A DNA stretch of 5,966 nt from the NCBI GenBank assembly GCA_021850555.1, contig JAJZLX010000018.1, positions 1 to 5,966 on the forward strand. Reading direction: 5' to 3'. Made by a program: the position numbers and the translations under genes. The DNA is from Pseudomonadota bacterium. Lineage in GTDB: Bacteria; Pseudomonadota; Gammaproteobacteria; Steroidobacterales; Steroidobacteraceae. The notes under the pieces are model-generated. The model was not told where the DNA came from. It made no database searches and saw only the letters and a list, made by a program, of their open reading frames with translations. How positions within the stretch are numbered: position 1 is the first letter of the stretch; every line of letters starts with the position of its first letter. Of the stretch, positions 1-5,602 are shown one piece after another.

Positions 1-1
1 G

Positions 2-1381
2 GTGGATGCGGGCGTCATCCCCGAGGATCTCGACGGGGTCTTCTACCGTGTTGCACCCGATCCACAGCTACCGCCGCTGGCCGAGGATGACATCTGGTTC
101 AACGGCGATGGCATGGTCACGGCCTTCCGCTTCCACAAGGGCGAGGTCAGCCTGCTGCAGCGCTGGGTACGCACGGAGAAGTTCGTGCTCGAGCGGGCGG
201 CCGGGCGTGCGCTCTTCGGCGCGTATCGCAATCCGCTGAGCGATCTGCCGTGTGTACGGGGCAAAGTGCGCGGCACGGCCAATACCAACGTGGTGTTCCA
301 TGCCGGGAAGCTTCTCGCCCTGAAGGAAGACAGCCGACCGGTGGCCATGGATCCGGTGACGCTCGCGACGCTCGGGGAGTGGAATTTCAACGGTGGCTTG
401 GGCAGCGAGACCTTCACGGCGCATCCGAAAATCGATCCGGTGAGTGGCGAAATGCTGGCCTTCGGTTATGCCGCCAAGGGACTGCTCACGCGCGACGTGG
501 CTTTCTACGTGATCGATGCGCAAGGGCACATCACGCGCGAGACATGGTTCGAGCTGCCTTACTACTGCATGATGCACGACTTCGGTGTGACCGCCGACTA
601 TGCGCTCTTTCATGTCGTGCCCATTGTCGGGGATTGGGAGCGGCTGAGGAAGGGAAAGCCGCATTTCGGATTCGATCGAAGTCTGCCCGTTTATCTCGGG
701 GTGCTGCCGCGCAACGGAACGACGCGGGACCTGCGCTGGTTTAAGGCGCCCAACCTGTTCGCAAGCCACGTGATGAACGCGTTCAGCGACGGCGGTCGGA
801 TCTGCTTCGATGCGCCGACGGCGGCCGGCAACATGTTCCCGTTCTTTCCGGATGTCGCTGGAGCGCCCTTCGATCCGCAGGCTGCGCAATCGCGCATGAC
901 CCGCTGGAGCGTGGACATGGATGGCGACGGCGAGACGATTGGCATGACGCGCTTGAGCGAGATCGTCGGCGAGTTTCCACGCATCGACGATCGCTTCACC
1001 GGTAAGCCGTACGCGCACGGCTTCCTGCTCGGCCAGGATCTCGGGAAGCCGATCGATCTGCCCGAGGGGCGCGGCGCCACCGGTATGATGATGAATACCC
1101 TGGTGCATCTGGATCTGGCGGGTGGGCACATCGACAGTCACTGGATCGGCCCGGTTTCCTCGCTTCAGGAGCCGGCTTTCATCCCGCGGCCGGGATCCAC
1201 CGCAGAGGCCGATGGGTACCTGGTCCTCATCGAGAACCGCTTGGCGGAGTTGGGCTCCCGGCTGCTCCTCTTTCGCGCGCAGCATGTGGCAGAGGGGCCT
1301 GTTGCCGCGGTGAGCCTGCCGTTTCGGCTGCGCCCGGGGTTGCACGGCAACTGGGTTGCGCACGATCGGCTCGCGCCATAG
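2..1381 (+). CDS. Carotenoid oxygenase family, lignostilbene dioxygenase-like (5' partial)
   Basis: This is a non-haem iron(II) dioxygenase of the carotenoid cleavage family, predicted to split an aryl C=C bond with O2 into two aldehydes or ketones, probably in the cytoplasm. The 459 visible residues contain four iron-ligand histidines: H141 (TAHPKIDP), H192 (MMHDF), H256 (ASHVMNAF) and H448 (LHGNW). The second-shell glutamates are E109 (LKED), E324 (GEFPRID) and E390 (QEPAF). From family knowledge, F33, Y75 and K108 line up with the Phe, Tyr and Lys that hold the 4-hydroxyphenyl ring in lignostilbene dioxygenases such as NOV1. This favours a phenolic stilbene or isoeugenol-like substrate over a carotenoid. 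The histidine spacing implies about 26 residues are missing at the N-terminus, so the GTG at position 2 is probably an internal Val. It is the first visible gene of an operon with an aldehyde dehydrogenase and a LigW-like decarboxylase. The exact substrate is inferred. Confidence 0.9.
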   Translation: MDAGVIPEDLDGVFYRVAPDPQLPPLAEDDIWFNGDGMVTAFRFHKGEVSLLQRWVRTEKFVLERAAGRALFGAYRNPLSDLPCVRGKVRGTANTNVVFHAGKLLALKEDSRPVAMDPVTLATLGEWNFNGGLGSETFTAHPKIDPVSGEMLAFGYAAKGLLTRDVAFYVIDAQGHITRETWFELPYYCMMHDFGVTADYALFHVVPIVGDWERLRKGKPHFGFDRSLPVYLGVLPRNGTTRDLRWFKAPNLFASHVMNAFSDGGRICFDAPTAAGNMFPFFPDVAGAPFDPQAAQSRMTRWSVDMDGDGETIGMTRLSEIVGEFPRIDDRFTGKPYAHGFLLGQDLGKPIDLPEGRGATGMMMNTLVHLDLAGGHIDSHWIGPVSSLQEPAFIPRPGSTAEADGYLVLIENRLAELGSRLLLFRAQHVAEGPVAAVSLPFRLRPGLHGNWVAHDRLAP

Positions 1382-1402
1382 GCATCATCCTTATTGATTG
1401 AA

Positions 1403-1409
1403 GAGAGGG
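1403..1409 (+). promoter_or_regulatory. Ribosome binding site deciding the aldehyde dehydrogenase start
   Basis: The purine run GAGAGGG lies 5 bases before the ATG at 1415. An in-frame TTG at 1394 would add seven residues, but it would place this site inside the coding region and has no good Shine-Dalgarno of its own. The ATG is therefore preferred. Confidence 0.7.
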
Positions 1410-1414
1410 TTGGA

Positions 1415-2866
1415 ATGAAAACGGGCGCTGCGGCGGATCCGGGCTATCCGGTGCTCATGATGCACATCGATGGCGAATGGGTCGGCAGAAGCAATCGCCG
1501 CACCCGGGAGGTCATCAACCCCGCAAACGGTGAGCCGCTCGGTGAGCTGCCGCTGGCGGATGAAGCGGATCTGCAGCGCGCGCTGCACGTTACCGAGCAG
1601 GCATGGCGCACGTGGCGCCGCACGGCGGCGGCGGAGCGCGGCGCCATTCTCGGGCGCGCGGCCGCGCTGCTGCGTGAGCGCGTCGATTCCATCGCGCGCA
1701 ACGCGACATTGGAAGAGGGAAAGACTATTGCAGAGGCCAGGACGGAAACACTTGCTACTGTACGGCTGTTCGAATTCTATGCGGGCGAGACTGCGCGACT
1801 CTACGGACGGGTGTTGGTCCGTCCCGTCGGTACACGGTCGCTGGTCGTGCAGGAGCCGGTTGGGCCGGTCGCCGCGTTCGCACCGTGGAATTTCCCCGTT
1901 GGCAATCCGGGGCGGAAATTGGGCGCGCCGATTGCCGCCGGTTGCACGGTGATCCTCAAACCGGCGGAGGAAGCGCCCGCCTCGGCGATGGCGGTGGTGC
2001 AGGCGTTGCTCGATGCGGGGCTGCCGCCCGGTGTGGTGCAGTTAGTATACGGCATTCCGGACGAGGTCTCGCGGCTGTTGCTCGCCAGTCCGGTAATCCG
2101 GAAGTTGAGCTTCACGGGCTCTGTGCCGGTCGGCAAGCACCTGATGCAGCTCGCGGCGCAGACCGTGAAGCGGACGACGCTGGAGCTGGGGGGGCATGCG
2201 CCAGTGGTGGTCTTCGAGGACGCTGACATAGAAGAGGCGGTCGAGGCGCTGGTGCCGGCCAAGGTGCGCAATGCCGGCCAGGTTTGTGTCTCTCCGACTC
2301 GATTCTATCTGCAGGAGGCCATCCACGATCGCTTCGTGGAAGCTTTCGCCCGGCGCCTGCGCGAGATCCGGGTGGGTCCGGGCCTTTCGGAAGATACGCA
2401 GATGGGGCCAATGGCCAATGCTCGCCGGCCGGAAGCGGTGGCCGCGCTGGTGGCGGATGCAGTGGCGCGGGGTGCGCGGTTGCGCGTTGGCGGGGAGCGT
2501 CTGGGCGAGCGTGGCTTCTATTTTCAGCCGACCTTGCTCACGGACGTGCCGAGCAGCGCGCGCATCATGAACGAGGAACCGTTTGGCCCCGTGGCGGTGA
2601 CCGCGCGCTTCGGATCCTTCGATGAGGCCGTCGAGCAGGCGAATCGCCTGCCTTACGGACTCGCGGCTTACGCCTTCACGCGCGAGGCGCGTCGTGCCAA
2701 TCTCATCGCCGATGCCATCGAATCTGGGATGGTGGCTGTCAACTCGACGCTCATCGCCGCCGCGGACGCGCCGTTTCAGGGCGTCAAGGAGAGCGGTCAG
2801 GGGTCGGAAGACGGACCGGAAGGCGTCCAGGCGTGTCTCGTGACCAAGACCATTCATCAAGCCTGA
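1415..2866 (+). CDS. NAD(P)-dependent aldehyde dehydrogenase, probably for aromatic aldehydes
   Basis: A full-length (483 aa) member of the aldehyde dehydrogenase superfamily, oxidising an aldehyde to a carboxylic acid with NAD(P)+ through a cysteine thiohemiacetal. Visible catalytic elements are N159 (PWNFP), K182 (KPAEEAP), the Rossmann-type FTGSVPVG at 233-240, general base E257 (LELGG), nucleophile C291 (NAGQVC) and E388 (EEPFGP). The Glu at 185 in the K-P-A-E segment normally contacts the adenosine ribose and favours NAD over NADP, though this is not decisive. The overall pattern is closest to the succinate-semialdehyde dehydrogenase-like branch, which automated annotation often labels that way. 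The neighbours instead suggest vanillin, 5-formylferulate or a related aldehyde made by the upstream oxygenase. The gap from the upstream stop is 33 bases. The next gene starts 10 bases downstream, with its ribosome site overlapping this stop codon, which is consistent with one transcript. The family is secure; the substrate is inferred. Confidence 0.93.
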   Translation: MKTGAAADPGYPVLMMHIDGEWVGRSNRRTREVINPANGEPLGELPLADEADLQRALHVTEQAWRTWRRTAAAERGAILGRAAALLRERVDSIARNATLEEGKTIAEARTETLATVRLFEFYAGETARLYGRVLVRPVGTRSLVVQEPVGPVAAFAPWNFPVGNPGRKLGAPIAAGCTVILKPAEEAPASAMAVVQALLDAGLPPGVVQLVYGIPDEVSRLLLASPVIRKLSFTGSVPVGKHLMQLAAQTVKRTTLELGGHAPVVVFEDADIEEAVEALVPAKVRNAGQVCVSPTRFYLQEAIHDRFVEAFARRLREIRVGPGLSEDTQMGPMANARRPEAVAALVADAVARGARLRVGGERLGERGFYFQPTLLTDVPSSARIMNEEPFGPVAVTARFGSFDEAVEQANRLPYGLAAYAFTREARRANLIADAIESGMVAVNSTLIAAADAPFQGVKESGQGSEDGPEGVQACLVTKTIHQA

Positions 2867-2870
2867 GGAG
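2865..2870 (+). promoter_or_regulatory. Ribosome binding site of the LigW-like gene, overlapping the upstream stop
   Basis: GAGGAG lies 6 bases before the ATG at 2877, and its first two bases are the last two of the aldehyde dehydrogenase TGA. This arrangement suggests close translational linkage and supports the ATG as the start. Confidence 0.75.
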
Positions 2871-2876
2871 TCCCAT

Positions 2877-3929
2877 ATGGCGATACTCGAAACCGGCGGT
2901 GCACGGGGATACCTGCGCATTGCAACCGAGGAGGCGTTTGCTCCTCCAGAGCTGGTGCGGCGGTATCGTGAGCTGCTGACGGAGCCCGGGATCGATCCGG
3001 GCTTTCGCAGCCTGATGGGTTTCTACATGACGAGCGGTGCGGAGCGGCCGCGTTTCGTCTTCGAGCGGCTGCAGGATCTCGATGCGCTGCGCTTGGCGGA
3101 CATGGATGCCCGAGGGATCGACCGGCAGATCATCGCCCTGACCTCGCCCGGCACCCAGATCCTGCCGCGGGACGAGGCGGTCGTGATGGCGGAGCTGGCC
3201 AACGACCGGCTTGCGGAAGCCTGCCGCAAGCACCCGGGGCGCTTCACGGCAATGGCGGCGTGCGCGCCGCAGGACCCCGAGGCCGCCGTCCGGGAGATCG
3301 AGCGCGCCGTCACCCGGCTCGGCATGCGGGCGGTGATCATCAACTCGCATACGCATGGCGAGTACCTCGACCATCCAAAATTCTCCCCGCTCCTGGAGGC
3401 CGCCGAGGCGCTGCAGGCGCCGATCTATCTGCATCCGAACACGCCGCCGCCGAACATGATCGGTCCGATGCTCGAGGCGGGGCTCGATGGCGCGATCTTC
3501 GGCTTCGGGGTCGAGACCGGCATGCATGCGTTGCGCCTGATCACGAGCGGCACCCTCGACCGCTTCCCCAGACTGCAGGTGATCATCGGTCATATGGGGG
3601 AGGCGCTGCCGTTCTGGCTGTATCGCCTCGACTACATGCACCAGGCGACGGTGGGGTCGCGACGTTACGAACAGATGAAGCCGCTCAAGCGGGGCAAGCC
3701 ATCCACGTACCTGCGGGAGAACTTCCACATTACGAATTCAGGGGTCGCCTGGGAGCCGGCCATCCGTTTCACGCAGGATGTGATCGGCGTCGAGCGTGTG
3801 CTGTACGCGATGGACTATCCGTACCAATGCCCGGCGGAGGAGGTGGCGGCACTCGATGAGATGCGGATGCCGCCGGCGCACAAGAAGCTTTTCTTCCAGA
3901 CCAACGCCGAGCGGCTCTTCAGGCTCTGA
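2877..3929 (+). CDS. ligW: Amidohydrolase-2 family aryl decarboxylase, LigW-like (5-carboxyvanillate decarboxylase type)
   Basis: A 350-aa TIM-barrel decarboxylase of the ACMSD/amidohydrolase-2 family, which removes an aryl carboxylate as CO2 non-oxidatively using a divalent metal. Predicted metal ligands are E18 in RIATEEAF, H186 in IYLHP, H239 in IIGHMGE and D313 in YAMDYPY. Other family landmarks are INSHTHG (155-161), GLDGAIFGFGVETGMH (202-217), LYRLDYMHQ (248-256) and TNSGVAWEPA (286-295). As I remember the Sphingobium SYK-6 LigW sequence, long stretches match, including the N-terminal GYLRIATEEAF, the GFGVETGMH region and the FFQTNAE C-terminus. Length is also similar. LigW converts 5-carboxyvanillate to vanillate. 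Related enzymes act on gamma-resorcylate or 2,3-dihydroxybenzoate, but the GFGVETGMH/YRLDYMHQ combination points to LigW. The ATG has a GAGGAG site 6 bases upstream. It is the last gene of the operon. The symbol is by resemblance; the activity is untested. Confidence 0.88.
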   Translation: MAILETGGARGYLRIATEEAFAPPELVRRYRELLTEPGIDPGFRSLMGFYMTSGAERPRFVFERLQDLDALRLADMDARGIDRQIIALTSPGTQILPRDEAVVMAELANDRLAEACRKHPGRFTAMAACAPQDPEAAVREIERAVTRLGMRAVIINSHTHGEYLDHPKFSPLLEAAEALQAPIYLHPNTPPPNMIGPMLEAGLDGAIFGFGVETGMHALRLITSGTLDRFPRLQVIIGHMGEALPFWLYRLDYMHQATVGSRRYEQMKPLKRGKPSTYLRENFHITNSGVAWEPAIRFTQDVIGVERVLYAMDYPYQCPAEEVAALDEMRMPPAHKKLFFQTNAERLFRL

Positions 3930-4019
3930 CGGCACGAGCCGGGAATCTGCCCAAGAGGGATATAGGTCATCGTCAGTTCAAGCCGCCGAGTGCTGACCAT
4001 GAGGCCCTGCATCACACAT
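3930..4019. other. Short intergenic tail of the operon, left of the insertion
   Basis: These 90 bases lie between the decarboxylase stop and the insertion. GGCTC (3922-3926) can pair with GAGCC (3936-3940) around the stop codon, but the stem is only 5 bp with no U-run after it, so I do not call a terminator. In the pre-insertion arrangement, an ATG at 3999 would open an 11-codon frame across the insertion point, which is too short to support a gene. Confidence 0.5.
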
Positions 4020-4028
4020 GGGCCAATC
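4020..4028. repeat. Target site duplication, left copy
   Basis: GGGCCAATC directly abuts the left terminal inverted repeat and is repeated exactly at 5351-5359 next to the right one. A perfect 9-bp duplication fits IS4-family transposition and indicates a fairly recent insertion with no later rearrangement. Confidence 0.9.
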
Positions 4029-4046
4029 CACTACTGCCCCAACGTT
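4029..4046 (+). repeat. IS left terminal inverted repeat (18 bp)
   Basis: This pairs with 5333-5350, matching at 17 of 18 positions; the only difference is C versus T at the ninth base. Identity ends immediately inside the repeat. Confidence 0.9.
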
Positions 4047-5211
4047 ATTCGAACAAAATCAGCTGGTTGGCGCTGCCAAGTTGGCTTGGCCCCTCCACGG
4101 CGAGCGTAAGCAGCTGATCGAGCGGAGTTTTCTCGAACAAGGTCAAGCTCAGAATCTGTAGTATCCCATGCATCGACGTCTCCAGCTTCAGCCGCTTTCG
4201 TACGATGGCCACGAGCACATACGTGCATACGGCGATCCAGATTTGGCTCTTGACGGCATTCTCCGAGGTGCCGAAGAACGCCTTGATCCGCAGGTGCTGC
4301 TTGATCCATTTGAAGAACAGCTCCACTTGCCAGCGCATCTTGTAGAGCTGACAGATCGTGAGCGGCTCGAGATCCAGATGGTTGGTTACGAACACCAGCT
4401 TCTTGCCGGTCTCGGGGTCTTTGAAGCGGACGCGGCGCAGCGGTTTCGGGTAGCCCTGCTTGGAATAGAACACGGTCAGAGCGATCGTGTGGTCGCAGAT
4501 CACCCCGGTGCTGCGGTCGGTCTTGCGCCACGCGAGTCTCTTGAAACGCATGCCTCGTTTGGCTCGGGTCACAAAGAACGCTCCAGACTGATCGAATCGC
4601 GCCAAGCGCTCGAAGTCGACGTAGCCGCGATCGACGATATAGAAGGCGCCAGCCTCTGGAATGAGCTGATCGAGGATGTTGACGTCGTGAAGCTTGCCGT
4701 CGCTGATGTGCAGGAAAGTCGGGATATTCCTGCGCAAGTCGCACAGAGTATGGAGCTTTACCGCCGCTTTGGTCGACCGAAAAGGTGCCCATGGAAACAA
4801 CGACAGGCACAGATCGATGGTCGTCGAGTCGAGCGCGTAGATCGTATTGGACAGTTCGACCCCGAGCGGCCCGTTCGCGTAGAGCTTGCGCGCCATCGCG
4901 ATGAGCCGTTGCGCAAATTCGGCATAGATTCGCCAATCGCGCACGGCATTGGCGTTTGCCAGCGTGTTGCGCGCAACCTGCGAACGCAGTCCCAGTTGAT
5001 AGAGCTTGTCGGGCTGGGCGCGAAGACACGCCTCGATGTCGCGCAAACTCTCCCGAAATGTCAGCTGCACAAAGATCATGACCAGCAACTGCTCGAGGCA
5101 GGTGTAGCTCTTGACCTTGTGATCCCCTTTGTAGCGGGTCACGCAGCGACGGAATGTTGTCAGCGGAAGATGCGCGGTCAATTGCGCGAAGACCAGCTTC
5201 CCGGTGTTCAA
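4045..5211 (-). CDS. IS4-family DDE transposase
   Basis: A 388-aa cut-and-paste transposase. The DDE triad is visible as D128 (YALDSTTID), D194 (YIVDRGYVDF) and E297 in the IS4 YREK signature Y290-R293-E297-K304 (YKMRWQVELFFKWIK). The N-terminal region contains the family segment TFRESLRDIEACL at 51-63, and the C-terminus ends NQLILFE, much like relatives ending NQLNLF. The chosen start is a TTG preceded by GAGG at 5 bases' distance. The frame upstream stays open to about 5264 without an ATG, and related proteins also begin with an MNTGK-like sequence, so TTG is reasonable. No frameshift or stop interrupts it, so the element may still be active. Base composition is lower in G+C than the catabolic genes, as expected for an acquired element. 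Confidence 0.95.
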   Translation of the reverse strand: MNTGKLVFAQLTAHLPLTTFRRCVTRYKGDHKVKSYTCLEQLLVMIFVQLTFRESLRDIEACLRAQPDKLYQLGLRSQVARNTLANANAVRDWRIYAEFAQRLIAMARKLYANGPLGVELSNTIYALDSTTIDLCLSLFPWAPFRSTKAAVKLHTLCDLRRNIPTFLHISDGKLHDVNILDQLIPEAGAFYIVDRGYVDFERLARFDQSGAFFVTRAKRGMRFKRLAWRKTDRSTGVICDHTIALTVFYSKQGYPKPLRRVRFKDPETGKKLVFVTNHLDLEPLTICQLYKMRWQVELFFKWIKQHLRIKAFFGTSENAVKSQIWIAVCTYVLVAIVRKRLKLETSMHGILQILSLTLFEKTPLDQLLTLAVEGPSQLGSANQLILFE

Positions 5212-5216
5212 GGCGA

Positions 5217-5220
5217 CCTC
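5217..5220 (-). promoter_or_regulatory. Ribosome binding site supporting the TTG start of the transposase
   Basis: On the minus strand GAGG lies 5 bases upstream of the TTG at 5211. No ATG or GTG with a better site exists in the open stretch upstream. Confidence 0.5.
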
Positions 5221-5332
5221 GGCGCGGATGAGAAATCCGTGCCACTTTGCCGCATTCGCTGTTCAAATCGAGACCAGATAAAATGACGCAAATTTCCTTC
5301 GTGCTCAATGTCTTACGAGGCCGTCACCGTGC

Positions 5333-5350
5333 AACGTTGGGACAGTAGTG
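5333..5350 (-). repeat. IS right terminal inverted repeat (18 bp)
   Basis: This is the reverse complement of the left repeat with one mismatch, located upstream of the transposase gene and directly abutting the 9-bp target duplication. Confidence 0.9.
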
Positions 5351-5366
5351 GGGCCAATCATATAAT
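5337..5366 (+). promoter_or_regulatory. Possible hybrid outward promoter at the right IS junction
   Basis: TTGGGA at 5337-5342, inside the right inverted repeat, is a 4/6 match to a -35 box. It lies 18 bases before TATAAT at 5361-5366 in the flanking DNA, a perfect -10 box. Without the insertion, no -35-like hexamer sits 16-18 bases upstream of that TATAAT. Transcription would run rightward, antisense to the marR-type gene. This is inferred from hexamers only. Confidence 0.35.
5351..5359. repeat. Target site duplication, right copy
   Basis: GGGCCAATC, identical to 4020-4028. Removing the element and one copy restores a continuous pre-insertion sequence. Confidence 0.9.
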
Positions 5367-5602
5367 TACCAAGGTTCTGTCAACAGCAAAACGGATGTCC
5401 GCTGAGCTTGCGTTGACATGGAGGCGATGAGGTGGCCGGGATACTGTCTGCGCGACGAGCTTGTCAAGCAAATTCAAGACACGCCGCCGGTTTGGTCTGC
5501 GGGGCTGTCAACTCGACGGTGCGTGACCGCGCGTCAGGCCGGCCCCGCTAAGATGGATTGCCCGAGCGCGGCTGTGTGCGGCCAGCGTCGGGTTCGCTCA
5601 TG
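5360..5602. other. Non-coding stretch with repeated TGTCAAC words
   Basis: I see no convincing gene here. A 94-codon plus-strand frame from 5418 overlaps the marR-type gene antisense and matches no family I recognise. The word TGTCAAC occurs at 5378-5384 and 5506-5512, and inverted at 5412-5418. A related perfect hairpin-like palindrome GCTTG-T-CAAGC is at 5459-5469. These could be operator half-sites or chance. No clear terminator for the minus-strand gene is visible. Confidence 0.5.

Larger units (their letters stand above)
4029..5350 (-). mobile_element. Complete IS4-family insertion sequence (1322 bp)
   Basis: The element is bounded by 18-bp terminal inverted repeats. The left repeat reads CACTACTGCCCCAACGTT and the right one, reverse complemented, reads CACTACTGTCCCAACGTT, a single mismatch. 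Identical 9-bp target duplications flank it. It carries one transposase gene on the minus strand, whose TAA stop lies partly in the left repeat. A leader of about 120 bases separates the start codon from the right repeat. Everything needed for mobility appears intact. It sits between the 3' end of the catabolic operon and a marR-type gene and breaks no recognisable coding sequence. I do not assign a specific IS name. Confidence 0.93.

Noticed and set aside
68..1363. Long minus-strand open frame (431 codons) opposite the oxygenase gene
   Set aside because: It is a shadow of a GC-rich coding region. The translation is rich in Arg/His without any recognisable domain, and the plus strand has all catalytic motifs.
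1394..1414. TTG at 1394 as the start of the aldehyde dehydrogenase
   Set aside because: The ATG at 1415 has a strong GAGAGGG site 5 bases upstream, while the TTG has none at proper spacing.
2042..2920. Minus-strand open frame of 292 codons across the dehydrogenase gene and the next start
   Set aside because: No family motif. It covers two well-supported plus-strand genes and is explained by GC-rich codon bias.
3922..3941. Hairpin around the decarboxylase stop codon as a terminator
   Set aside because: The stem is only 5 bp with a 9-base loop and no following T-run.
4168..5286. Plus-strand open frame of 372 codons inside the IS
   Set aside because: It is antisense to the transposase, whose DDE triad and YREK signature are clear. 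No recognisable domain on the plus strand.
5413..5446. TTGACA at 5413 with ATACTG/GATACT downstream as a plus-strand promoter
   Set aside because: The spacer would be about 21 bases, too long for a standard sigma-70 promoter.
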